A stretch of 64,000 bases of DNA, taken from assembly GCF_006717045.1 (NCBI RefSeq), contig NZ_VFPH01000003.1:558001-622000 (forward strand), written 5' to 3'. A model generated the notes under the pieces. That model was not told where the DNA came from and did no database searches. It saw only the letters and a program-made list of their open reading frames with translations. Shown one piece after another: positions 50,971 to 58,477 of this stretch. Every line of letters begins with the position of its first letter. Position 1 is the stretch's first letter. Position numbers and translations under genes: made by a program. Source of the stretch: Pseudonocardia cypriaca. Lineage in GTDB: Bacteria; Actinomycetota; Actinomycetes; Mycobacteriales; Pseudonocardiaceae.

Positions 50971-51858
50971 CTAGCCGGCGGTGTGCCGCAGGATCTCGGG
51001 GATCGCGGTGTCCCAGGCCACCTCGGGGATCTCGTGGCCGGTCCGTTCGAGAAGCACCAGCCGAGCGCCCGGGATGGCCTTCGCCAGTGCACGCCCGTGC
51101 TCGGACGGAAACAAGGGGTCCTCGGTGCCGTGCAACACGAGGGTCGGAGCGGTCACCGCAGCGAGATCCTCCCGCGACCCGCCGGCGCCGTCGACCATGA
51201 AGTGGTTCATGGCCGAGGCCATGTTGGCGGTGCGGTCGTAGACCCGGCTCAGGAGTGCGCGCATGGCCTCCTCCTCGAAGGTGCGCGACGGGGCCGCGTA
51301 CAGACGGGCGTCCTCGACCAGGTAGTCGATCACGGCCGCCCGGTCGGTCCAGTCGGGCTCGGCCACGGCCCCGGAGAAGGCCGCCTGGAGCTCCGCGGAC
51401 ATCGGCGGGAGATCATCGCCGCCCGCGCTCGTCGACATCAAGGTGAGCGACGCCGCCCGGCCGGGGTGGTCGACGGCCATGGCCTGGGCGATCCCACCGC
51501 CCATCGACAGACCGACGATGTGGGCGCGGTCCAGGCCGAAGGCGTCGAGCAGCCCGACCGCGTCGGTGACGAGGTCCCGGCCCGTGTACCCGGGGGAGCC
51601 GGGCTCGTAGCCGACCGACTGGCCGGTGTCACGGTGGTCGTACCGGATGACGAATCGCGGCCCCGCCGCCAGCCGCTCGCAGAACTCGTCCTCCCACCAG
51701 TCCATCGAGGCTCCGCCGCCCATGATGAGCAGGATCGCCGGATCGGCCGGGTCCCCGAACGTCTCGGCGCACAGGTCGACCCCGTTGACCTGGACGAACT
51801 GCTTGTGGCGCTCCACCGATGTCCCCGCTGTGCCGTAGGTCGTCATGTCGATGACCAT
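50971..51858 (-). CDS. Alpha/beta hydrolase (295 aa)
   Basis: Fold landmarks: AILLIMGGGASMDWWEDEF (oxyanion region), FVIRYDHRDTGQSVGY, and the nucleophile elbow HIVGLSMGGGIAQAM with Ser. Then come VLHGTEDPLFPSEHG (acid) and LLERTGHEIPEVAW (His). The catalytic triad is complete. It resembles the aclacinomycin-methylesterase/haloalkane-type group; the substrate is unknown. Start at 51858 or 51846 (MTTYGTAG) cannot be decided, as neither has a strong ribosome site. It is divergent from a LysR regulator that probably controls it. Confidence 0.92.
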   Translation of the reverse strand: MVIDMTTYGTAGTSVERHKQFVQVNGVDLCAETFGDPADPAILLIMGGGASMDWWEDEFCERLAAGPRFVIRYDHRDTGQSVGYEPGSPGYTGRDLVTDAVGLLDAFGLDRAHIVGLSMGGGIAQAMAVDHPGRAASLTLMSTSAGGDDLPPMSAELQAAFSGAVAEPDWTDRAAVIDYLVEDARLYAAPSRTFEEEAMRALLSRVYDRTANMASAMNHFMVDGAGGSREDLAAVTAPTLVLHGTEDPLFPSEHGRALAKAIPGARLVLLERTGHEIPEVAWDTAIPEILRHTAG

Positions 51859-51881
51859 AGGACCGCAAGTGCATCTGGAAA

Positions 51882-51910
51882 AGCGATCGTTTCCGATCGA
51901 GTCGATCGCT
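51882..51910. promoter_or_regulatory. LysR-type operator between the hydrolase and the regulator
   Basis: An 8-bp inverted repeat AGCGATCG (51882-51889) / CGATCGCT (51903-51910) with a 13-base spacer is centred in the 72-base divergent gap. It has the layout expected for a LysR-type binding site. TATGCT (51917-51922) just before the regulator ATG could be its -10 box, implying a nearly leaderless transcript. Confidence 0.55.
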
Positions 51911-51930
51911 ATCGGCTATGCTCTGCTGCC

Positions 51931-52824
51931 ATGGGCGACGTCGAGCTGCGCCACCTCAGGACGATGGCCGCCATCGCCGAGGAAGGAACGTTCGGGCGAG
52001 CGGCCACCCGGCTCGGTTACACCCAGTCGTCGGTGAGCCAGCAGATCGCCGCGCTGGAGAAGGCGGTCGGTGGTGCCGTCTTCGACCGGCCCGGAGGCCC
52101 GAGGCCGGTGCGGATCACTCCCCTCGGCGAGGTGGTCCTGGCCCACGGGCGCGATCTGCTCACGAAGGCAGCGGCGCTGGCCGACGCCGTCGATCGCTTC
52201 AGGGCGGGTAGCGGCCGGATCGACATCGGCACCTTCCAGGGCGTGACCAACCTGATCCTGCCGGCCGTCGTGCGCCGGCTGCTGGACGAGCACCCCGGCT
52301 GCGACATCAGGCTTTTCGAGGTGGCACCGGAGGAGCCGCAGATCGGAGATCTCGACCTCTTGTTCTACGACGGCCGGATCGAAGGCGACGTCGAGCACGT
52401 CGAGCTGCTCGACGAGCCGTACCTCCTGGTGGCAGGCATCGGCGCGTACCCCGATGGCCCGGTGGGGGTCGAACTGCTCGACGGTGCTCCGATGGTCGCC
52501 TGGCCTCCCACCTTCCACCAGAGATGGTTGGAGCGGGCGCTCGCCGGCGACGGTGCGCGGCCACGGATCGTGTTCCGGACCACCGGCCACGAAGCCATCC
52601 TGTCGATGGTGCGGGCGGGCATCGGCTCGGCGGTGCTGCCGTGGCTCGCCCTCCACGGGGCCGACGTGTGGTCCGACGACCGGCTCAGCATCCACCAGCT
52701 GCAGCCATCGCCCGCCCGCACCTTGTACCTGCACTGGCCCGCCCATCGCACGCGATCGCCACTCGCGGCCCGAGCCATCGACATCGCCGTCGAAGCCGCC
52801 GACGAGCTGGCCGACAAGATGTGA
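51931..52824 (+). CDS. LysR-family transcriptional regulator (297 aa)
   Basis: The N-terminal helix-turn-helix reads VELRHLRTMAAIAEEGTFGR, then AATRLGYTQSSVSQQIAALE, the canonical LysR start. A periplasmic-binding-like effector domain follows (IDIGTFQGVTNLILPAVVRR, ILSMVRAGIGSAVLPWLAL). ATG 51931 is the only start that places the helix-turn-helix at the N-terminus. It is transcribed divergently from the hydrolase over a palindromic operator, the usual arrangement for a LysR regulator and its target. Confidence 0.95.
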   Translation: MGDVELRHLRTMAAIAEEGTFGRAATRLGYTQSSVSQQIAALEKAVGGAVFDRPGGPRPVRITPLGEVVLAHGRDLLTKAAALADAVDRFRAGSGRIDIGTFQGVTNLILPAVVRRLLDEHPGCDIRLFEVAPEEPQIGDLDLLFYDGRIEGDVEHVELLDEPYLLVAGIGAYPDGPVGVELLDGAPMVAWPPTFHQRWLERALAGDGARPRIVFRTTGHEAILSMVRAGIGSAVLPWLALHGADVWSDDRLSIHQLQPSPARTLYLHWPAHRTRSPLAARAIDIAVEAADELADKM

Positions 52825-52852
52825 CAGCGGACGAGATCCGATGTGCCGGGAG

Positions 52853-53437
52853 TCAGGTCCGCTCGTAGCGGGCCAGCTGCTCGGGCGTGTCGACGTCGTC
52901 GGGGGCGGCGAGGTCGCCGCACTCCACGAGCGCGAGATCCGGGTGGCCGGCGAGGTAGCTGCGTGCCCCGGAGTCGCCGGTGGCCGCGGAGCGGACGCCC
53001 GGCCAGTGGTCGCGTCCGAGCAACACCGGGTGGGCCGGCCGCCCGCCGTACGCGGCTCGGACGAGCGCGGCGGGTTCGGCGAGGGCGGCGAGCCGCGCCA
53101 CGGCCGCCGCGGTGACGCCGGGCAGGTCCACCAGGTGCACGAGCACGGCGTCCGGCACCGGGTCGAGCCGGTCGACGGCGGCGAGCCCGGCACGCAGGGA
53201 GGCACCCATGCCCTCGGCCCAGTCCGCGGCCACCACCGCGTGCGTGCTGGGGGGCAGCAGCGCCCGGACGTCATCGGCGGCCGCTCCGAGCACCACGACG
53301 AGCGGCGCGCAGCCCCCGTCGTCGAGCACGCGGACGGACCGCCGAACCAGCGGCTCGCCGCCGAGCGGGACGAGCGCCTTCGGCCGGCCCATCCGGCGCC
53401 CGGCGCCCGCGGCCAGCAGAAGCCCGGCGGGGGCTAT
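52853..53437 (-). CDS. MocA-like molybdenum cofactor nucleotidyltransferase (about 194 aa, start uncertain)
   Basis: The N-terminal nucleotide-binding motif GLLLAAGAGRRMGRPKALV, then VVVLGAAADDVRALL, WAEGMGASLRAG and VHLVDLPGVTAAAV (metal-binding Asp), and PAHPVLLGRDHW identify the MobA/MocA NTP-transferase family. It probably makes the cytosine or guanine dinucleotide form of MoCo, consistent with the nearby xdhC-coxE-moxR genes. No ATG, GTG or TTG lies close before the motif; the nearest plausible start is ATA at 53437, overlapping the stop of the upstream gene. An ATG at 53575 would add an unlikely Arg/Pro-rich tail. The start is undecided. Confidence 0.82.
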   Translation of the reverse strand: MAPAGLLLAAGAGRRMGRPKALVPLGGEPLVRRSVRVLDDGGCAPLVVVLGAAADDVRALLPPSTHAVVAADWAEGMGASLRAGLAAVDRLDPVPDAVLVHLVDLPGVTAAAVARLAALAEPAALVRAAYGGRPAHPVLLGRDHWPGVRSAATGDSGARSYLAGHPDLALVECGDLAAPDDVDTPEQLARYERT

Positions 53438-53607
53438 CGGTTGATCTCCGTCTGGGGGTGGACGTAGGGCACCTCGTCGAGGGGGAACTCCACGTCCCCG
53501 AACGGGGAGAGCGAGCCCTGCACCGGGCTGGCGAGCTCGGAGACGGGGTGCGCGCCGTCGGGAAGGTCCGGCCACGTCGGGTCGATCCGGCGCGAGCGCT
53601 CGGCCAC
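53434..53607 (-). CDS. Small conserved-position protein (57 aa)
   Basis: GTG 53607 is preceded by GAGGAGG at five bases, a strong site; an in-frame ATG at 53634 lacks one. The product begins VAERSRRIDPTWPDLPDGAH and ends DEVPYVHPQTEINR. It is acidic and Pro-rich with no membrane segment and no recognised domain. Its place between a helicase-associated gene and MoCo genes matches a small hypothetical gene (Rv0863) in the equivalent M. tuberculosis region. Function unknown. Confidence 0.7.
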   Translation of the reverse strand: MAERSRRIDPTWPDLPDGAHPVSELASPVQGSLSPFGDVEFPLDEVPYVHPQTEINR

Positions 53608-53685
53608 GGTGTCCTCCTCGTTATCGGTGGTCATCAGCAGTATCCCGTACCGATCGCCGCGCCGTCGCGGACTACCGTGGAAGCG

Positions 53686-55908
53686 ATGCCCGTGCCGTTG
53701 GTCGACTGGTTGCGCGCCCAGGACGACGAGATGCTCTCCACGCTGTTGCGGCTGCGCCCCGACCTGTCGGTGCCGCCGCCGGCGGACCTCGTCGTGCTCG
53801 CCACCCGCGCAGGCGTCCGCGCCTCCGTGCACCGCGCCTGCGACGACCTCGACAGCGTCACGCTGGCCGTCCTGGAGGCCGCCGTCGTGGCCGACGCGGA
53901 CACCGCGCCCGTCGCCGCCACCGAGCTGTCCCGCCTCCTCGGCCCCGACCTGCCCGCCGCCACGCTCGACGGGGCGCTCCGGGCGCTGCGCGACCGCGCA
54001 CTGCTCTGGGGCCCCGATGGCGAGCTCTCGCTCGTGCCGGCCGCTCGCGAGGTGGTGCCGCGGCATCCCGGCGGCCTCGGCCGGCCCGCCTCCGGGCCGG
54101 CCGGGTCGTCCGCGCTGCCTGAGCTGCTCGCCGCCGTCACGCCCGAGGAGCGGCGCGTCCTGGAGGCGCTCGCCACCGGCCCGCCGATCGGGCGCAGCCG
54201 GTCGGGCACCGACCCGGACAGCCCGGTCGGGCGGCTGCTCGCCCGCGGGCTGCTGCTGCGCGTCGACTCCGAGACCGTCGAGCTGCCCCGCCAGGTGGGC
54301 CTCGCGCTGCGCGGCGAGCGCCCCATGGGGCAGATCCCGGTCGCGCCCCCGGACATCGGCGCCATCGACCGCCGCGCCGACCTGGTCGACCGCACGGCCG
54401 GTGGCGCCGCGCTCGAGGTGCTGCGCCGGCTCGACCTGCTCATCGCCTTCTGGGCCCACACACCGCCACCCGTGCTGCGTTCCGGCGGCCTCGGCGTGCG
54501 CGAGCTGCGCCGGGCCGCACGTGAGATGGACACCGACGAGGCCACCGCGGCCCTGTTCGTCGAGCTCGCCCTCGGCGCCGACCTCGTGGGCGAGAGCGAC
54601 GGGGTGGCTCCCGACTGGGTGCCCACCACCACCGCGGACGTGTGGGCCGCCGGCGGACCGGAGATCCGCTGGTCCACCATCGCGCGCACCTGGCTCGACC
54701 TGCCGCGGCTGCCGGGCCTCATCGGCCGCAAGGACGATGCCGGCCGCGCGATCTCGGCGCTCTCCGACGGCGTCCGCCGCCCGCTCGCGCCCCGCGACCG
54801 GCGCCGGGTGCTCGCCGGCCTCGCAGAGCTCCCGCCCGGCACCGCACCCGCGTCGGCCGCGGCGCTCGCCGACCTGCTCGCCTGGCGGGCCCCCCGGCGC
54901 GGTGGACGGTTGCGCGACGAGCTCGTCGCATGGGTGCTTGCGGAGGCCACTGTGCTGGGGGTGGTCGCCCTCGACGCCATCACCGGGCCGGGCCGCGCTC
55001 TGCTCACCGACCCGGACCGGCTCGTGGCCGCCCTGCGCGTCACGCTGCCCGAACCGGTCGACCACGTCCTCCTGCAGGCCGACCTCACGGCCGTGGCCCC
55101 CGGCCCGCTGGAAACCGCGCTGGCGCGCGAGCTGGACCTGGTGGCCGACGTCGAGTCGGCGGGCGGGGCCACCGTGTACCGCTTCACCGAAGCCACGATC
55201 CGCCGCGCGCTCGACGCCGGGCGCTCGGCCGCCGACCTGCACGAGCTGTTCGCGAAGCGCTCGGCCACCCCCGTGCCGCAGGGCCTCACCTATCTCGTCG
55301 ACGACGTGGCACGCCGGCACGGGCAGCTCCGCGGCGGCGTTGCATCGTCGTTCCTGCGCTCCGACGACGAGGTGCTCGTCTCCGAGGTGCTCGCCCACCC
55401 CAGCACGGGCGCGCTCGAGCTGCGGCGCATCGCCCCGACCGTGCTCGTCTCCTCGCTACCGCTCGTCGAGGTGCTGGACGGGCTGCGGGCCGCCGGCTTC
55501 AGCCCGGCGGCGGAGGACACCGGTGGGGCCGTGCTGGACCTGACCGACCGCGGCCGCCGCACGTCCCCCCGCCGCCGCGCCACGGGCCGCAGCGGCCCGC
55601 CCGAACCGGACGCCGAGCAGCTCGCGGCCCTGGTGTCGCGGATGCGCGCGGGTGACGCGATGGCGGGTGTCCGCCGAGGGGCCGCGGCCGCCAACGGCTC
55701 GACCCTCGACCTGCTCCGCTCGGCGGCTGCGGCACACCGCAGCGTCTGGATCGGGTTCGTCGACGCCCACGGCGTGGCGAGCGAGCGCGTGCTGGCGCCC
55801 CATTCCGTCGGAGCGGGCGTGGTGGAGGGCCGGGACACGGTGAGCGGCGACGTGCATCGCGTGCCGCTACACCGCATCACCAGCATCGCGCTGGTCGAGG
55901 ACGGCTGA
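53686..55908 (+). CDS. Helicase-associated protein, XPB/Ssl2-like N-terminal family (740 aa)
   Basis: ATG 53686 gives MPVPLVDWLRAQDDEMLSTL, then LLRLRPDLSVPPPADLVVLA, the usual start of this actinobacterial family (Rv0862c-like). There is no NTPase motif. Middle region: a series of winged-helix-like segments (VTPEERRVLEALATGPPIGR; LRRLDLLIAFWAHTPPPVLR). The C-terminal part, VWIGFVDAHGVASERVLAPH and DVHRVPLHRITSIAL, resembles a WYL-type ligand or nucleic-acid-binding domain. In relatives it is next to the XPB helicase and presumably acts with it in DNA repair or transcription; here about 7 kb separates them. Its last 42 bases overlap a convergent gene. Confidence 0.85.
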   Translation: MPVPLVDWLRAQDDEMLSTLLRLRPDLSVPPPADLVVLATRAGVRASVHRACDDLDSVTLAVLEAAVVADADTAPVAATELSRLLGPDLPAATLDGALRALRDRALLWGPDGELSLVPAAREVVPRHPGGLGRPASGPAGSSALPELLAAVTPEERRVLEALATGPPIGRSRSGTDPDSPVGRLLARGLLLRVDSETVELPRQVGLALRGERPMGQIPVAPPDIGAIDRRADLVDRTAGGAALEVLRRLDLLIAFWAHTPPPVLRSGGLGVRELRRAAREMDTDEATAALFVELALGADLVGESDGVAPDWVPTTTADVWAAGGPEIRWSTIARTWLDLPRLPGLIGRKDDAGRAISALSDGVRRPLAPRDRRRVLAGLAELPPGTAPASAAALADLLAWRAPRRGGRLRDELVAWVLAEATVLGVVALDAITGPGRALLTDPDRLVAALRVTLPEPVDHVLLQADLTAVAPGPLETALARELDLVADVESAGGATVYRFTEATIRRALDAGRSAADLHELFAKRSATPVPQGLTYLVDDVARRHGQLRGGVASSFLRSDDEVLVSEVLAHPSTGALELRRIAPTVLVSSLPLVEVLDGLRAAGFSPAAEDTGGAVLDLTDRGRRTSPRRRATGRSGPPEPDAEQLAALVSRMRAGDAMAGVRRGAAAANGSTLDLLRSAAAAHRSVWIGFVDAHGVASERVLAPHSVGAGVVEGRDTVSGDVHRVPLHRITSIALVEDG

Positions 55909-56556
55909 GCGGCGCACCGCGACCGCGAGGACCAGGCAGCCGGCCGCCACGAGGACACCGTGCCCGATCCGCAGCGCGGGCGGCCCGAAGAACTGGGGGA
56001 GGTACAGCGCGAACGCGAGCGCGAACGGAACGCCTGCCCAGCGCGGGAAAGCGCCGGAGCGGGCCACCGCAACCGCGACGAGCACGCCGGCGGCGGCGAG
56101 CAGCAGCAACCCGGCGACGAACGTCGTGGCGGGCCACGGTCCCATCCGGAACCCCTCGGCCAGCTCGAGCAGCGAGGTGTCGCCGGTGCGGACGATGCGC
56201 TCGCCGATGACGGGCAGCACGAACGCCTCCCCGCCGTAGTACGGCAGCACGAACGTCGCACCCGCGGCCCACAGCACCGCGGCCCACCTCGCCACGCGAG
56301 CGCCGCCGCTACCGGCCAGGGCGGCCTGCACCACGAACAGGGCGAACGCGATGAGGGCGAACCCCACGACCGCCGCGAGGTGAGCCGGGACCCAGGCCGG
56401 TGAGGTGAACGCCGCCGGCGTCCCTTCGGCGGTGACGTCCGCCCACGGACGCAGCGCCGGGTAGAGCAACAACAGGGACCCCGCGGCCACGAAGGCCCCG
56501 CCGGCGCCCGCCGTTCTCGACCGGTCGCCGACGACAGGGGTGGTCCGGACGGTCAT
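55867..56556 (-). CDS. Six- to seven-helix membrane protein (229 aa)
   Basis: ATG 56556 has GAGGAG six bases upstream. Hydrophobic segments: GGAFVAAGSLLLLYPALRPW, HLAAVVGFALIAFALFVVQA, VARWAAVLWAAGATFVLPYY, TTFVAGLLLLAAAGVLVAVA, WAGVPFALAFALYLPQFFG and GHGVLVAAGCLVLAVAVRR. No family recognised; it resembles small DUF-type integral proteins. Its 3' end overlaps the convergent helicase-associated gene by 42 bases. It is preceded by three palindromic operator copies that overlap its likely promoter, so expression is probably repressor-controlled. Confidence 0.8.
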   Translation of the reverse strand: MTVRTTPVVGDRSRTAGAGGAFVAAGSLLLLYPALRPWADVTAEGTPAAFTSPAWVPAHLAAVVGFALIAFALFVVQAALAGSGGARVARWAAVLWAAGATFVLPYYGGEAFVLPVIGERIVRTGDTSLLELAEGFRMGPWPATTFVAGLLLLAAAGVLVAVAVARSGAFPRWAGVPFALAFALYLPQFFGPPALRIGHGVLVAAGCLVLAVAVRRSAVLDQRDAGDAV

Positions 56557-56574
56557 GCGGGCTCCTCAGCGCGG

Positions 56575-56641
56575 GAGAGCAGTGCTCTCGAATGAGAGCA
56601 GTCTCTCCCACGCGGTGTTGCCCGTCAAGAGCAGTGCTCTC
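56575..56641 (-). promoter_or_regulatory. Promoter with three palindromic GAGAGCA/TGCTCTC operators
   Basis: GAGAGCAGTGCTCTC is a perfect palindrome at 56575-56589. A near-copy GAGAGCAGTCTCTC is at 56594-56607, and AGAGCAGTGCTCT at 56628-56640. On the minus strand TTGACG (56628-56623) and GAGACT (56605-56600) form a -35/-10 pair with 17-base spacing, covered by the sites. This is a typical TetR/MarR-style repressor arrangement. No such regulator gene is in the window. Confidence 0.75.
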
Positions 56642-56662
56642 GAGCGTGAGAGCCGATCTGGA

Positions 56663-57271
56663 TTAGCGAGCGCCTGCGTGCATGCGGTGGTGCATGGCGT
56701 GCTCCACCAACGTGATCAGCGTCTGCTTCGTGGACTGCCGGTTGCGCGCGTCGCAGCTGACGATCGGGATGTTGTGGTCGATCGACATCGCTTCCCGCAC
56801 GTCCTCGATGCGGTGCTGGAGCAGCCCGTCGAAGCAGTTCAGGCCGACGATGTACGGCAGCCCACGGTCCTCGAAGAAGTCGATCGCCGCGAAGGAGTCG
56901 GCGAGCCGGCGGGTGTCGACCAGCACGACCGCGCCGATCGCCCCGCGCACGAGGTCGTCCCACATGAACCAGAAACGGTGCTGTCCGGGCGTGCCGAACA
57001 GGTACAGGATCAGGTCGGCGTCGAGGGAGACACGACCGAAGTCCATCGCCACCGTGGTGGTCTGCTTGTTCGGCGTGGCAGCGAGGTCGTCCACGCCCGC
57101 ACTGGCCTCGGTCATCACGGCCTCGGTGGTGAGCGGCATGATCTCGGACACCGAGCCGACGAACGTCGTCTTGCCGACACCGAAGCCGCCTGCCACCACG
57201 ATCTTGGCGGAGATCGTGGCCGCGGTCGCGATCGGAGGCCGGCTGGGGTAACTAGAGCCGACGGAGTCCAC
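56663..57271 (-). CDS. cvnD: Conservon GTPase CvnD (202 aa)
   Basis: P-loop GGFGVGKTTFVGSVSE, switch region TTTVAMDFGRVSLDAD, the G3-like FGTPGQHRFWFMWDDLVRG, and VGLNCFDG in place of NKxD followed by VSCDAR. These are hallmarks of the Ras-like GTPases of actinobacterial conservons. Length is typical (about 190-200). Its start overlaps the cvnC end by 20 bases. It works with CvnA-C at the membrane as a G-protein-like signalling complex; the output is unknown here. Confidence 0.95.
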   Translation of the reverse strand: MDSVGSSYPSRPPIATAATISAKIVVAGGFGVGKTTFVGSVSEIMPLTTEAVMTEASAGVDDLAATPNKQTTTVAMDFGRVSLDADLILYLFGTPGQHRFWFMWDDLVRGAIGAVVLVDTRRLADSFAAIDFFEDRGLPYIVGLNCFDGLLQHRIEDVREAMSIDHNIPIVSCDARNRQSTKQTLITLVEHAMHHRMHAGAR

Positions 57272-57878
57272 TCAACACCCTTTCCATCAGTGCGAGGTCC
57301 GGTTCGTTGCCGGCGCTGCTCGCGGTCTGGTGCACGGTCACCAGGTTGAGCCCGACCATGTCACCCAGCACCACCCGGGCCACGCCGAGCGGGATCGACA
57401 GGAGCGCCGCGACCTCTGCGACCGATCGCGTCTGCTCGCAGAGCTCCGCGACGGCCCGGTGCTCCATCTGCAGCAGGCCCATCTGGTCCTTGGCTCGCTG
57501 GCTGGTGGAGACGAGCGCCTCGATGGCCAGGTCGAGGCCGGACTTCGTGCGGCCACGGGTCCACGCGTACGGCCGGACGGCCGAGGCTCCGGCCTCCACC
57601 CCGCCCTGCTCCACCGGGACCCCGCGCAGATCGATCGGCGCGGTGGGCGACTGCCCCGTCGGTGCCTGCTGGACCGGCGCGGGCTGCGGCAGGGCCATTG
57701 CCGCTGAAGCGGAAGCGTCGGCAACGGCGCTGTCAGGAGCGTCGACGTCGGCACCCCGTTTACGACCCCATCGCCGTCGGCGCGATGAACGACCGGCGTC
57801 GAAGCTGAAGCCGTTCATCACGTCGGCGAAAGTCGGCTCCGGAGGTTGCCGGCGCTCGTCATCGGGACCCGAGCTCAT
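57252..57878 (-). CDS. cvnC: Conservon DUF742 protein CvnC (208 aa)
   Basis: The C-terminal 110 residues hold the DUF742 domain: VRPYAWTRGRTKSGLDLAIE, LLQMEHRAVAELCEQTRSVA, EVAALLSIPLGVARVVLGDM and VHQTASSAGNEPDLALMERV. This is a winged-helix-like domain that partners the CvnD GTPase. An N-terminal extension of about 95 residues (basic stretch SSRRRRWGRKRG, then Ala/Pro/Gln-rich) is disordered and longer than usual. A 176-base gap separates it from cvnB, so it may have its own promoter. Confidence 0.93.
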   Translation of the reverse strand: MSSGPDDERRQPPEPTFADVMNGFSFDAGRSSRRRRWGRKRGADVDAPDSAVADASASAAMALPQPAPVQQAPTGQSPTAPIDLRGVPVEQGGVEAGASAVRPYAWTRGRTKSGLDLAIEALVSTSQRAKDQMGLLQMEHRAVAELCEQTRSVAEVAALLSIPLGVARVVLGDMVGLNLVTVHQTASSAGNEPDLALMERVLSGLRRL

Positions 57879-58054
57879 CGCATGGCCTCTCTGTGCGTAC
57901 CCGCCCCGCCGGCTCCGCCGGCCGCCATCCCCCGATACTCAGGCAGCGCTTCGCGCAGGCGCAGTGACATTGATTCGCTCGCAAGCTCGCTCACAAGAAC
58001 ATTCACCTGCTTCCTGCCGATCGGTGGCTGCGACGAGTGGTCAACCAGGTGCGC

Positions 58055-58477
58055 TCAGCGGCCGAACGTGCCCTGCAGTTCGGCGCGCAGCTCGGGCGTG
58101 AGCAGCTGACCCACCCGGTCGACCAACAACGTCATCTCATATCCGATCAGGCCGATGTCACAGCTGGGTGACGCCAGCACCGCGAGGCAGGAACCGTCGC
58201 TGATCGACATCAGGAGCACGATGCCGCGGTCCATCTCGACGACCGTCTGGACCACACCGCCTGCGTCGAAGCAGCGCGCCGCACCCTGGGTGAGGCTGAC
58301 CAGACCCGACGCCACCGCGGCGAGCTGGTCGGCTCGGTCCCGTGGAAGCCGGTCGGATGCGGTGAGCAGAAGGCCGTCTGCGGACACGACGATGGCGTGT
58401 GCCACGCCGGGCACCCGCTCCGCGAAGTTCGTGACCAGCCATCCGAACCGGCTCGGCTGGATCTGTGGCGCCGTCAT
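58055..58477 (-). CDS. cvnB: Conservon roadblock/LC7 protein CvnB (140 aa)
   Basis: FGWLVTNFAERVPGVAHAIV, then VSADGLLLTASDRLPRDRAD, QLAAVASGLVSLTQGAARCF and GYEMTLLVDRVGQLLTPELR are the roadblock/LC7 landmarks of CvnB. The fold regulates small GTPases, here CvnD. Its start overlaps the cvnA stop by four bases (ATGA), showing translational coupling. Confidence 0.95.
   Translation of the reverse strand: MTAPQIQPSRFGWLVTNFAERVPGVAHAIVVSADGLLLTASDRLPRDRADQLAAVASGLVSLTQGAARCFDAGGVVQTVVEMDRGIVLLMSISDGSCLAVLASPSCDIGLIGYEMTLLVDRVGQLLTPELRAELQGTFGR

Noticed and set aside
52853..53575. MocA starting at ATG 53575
   Set aside because: It would add about 46 Arg/Pro-rich residues in a different frame across a well-supported small gene, and the family motif normally lies at the very N-terminus.
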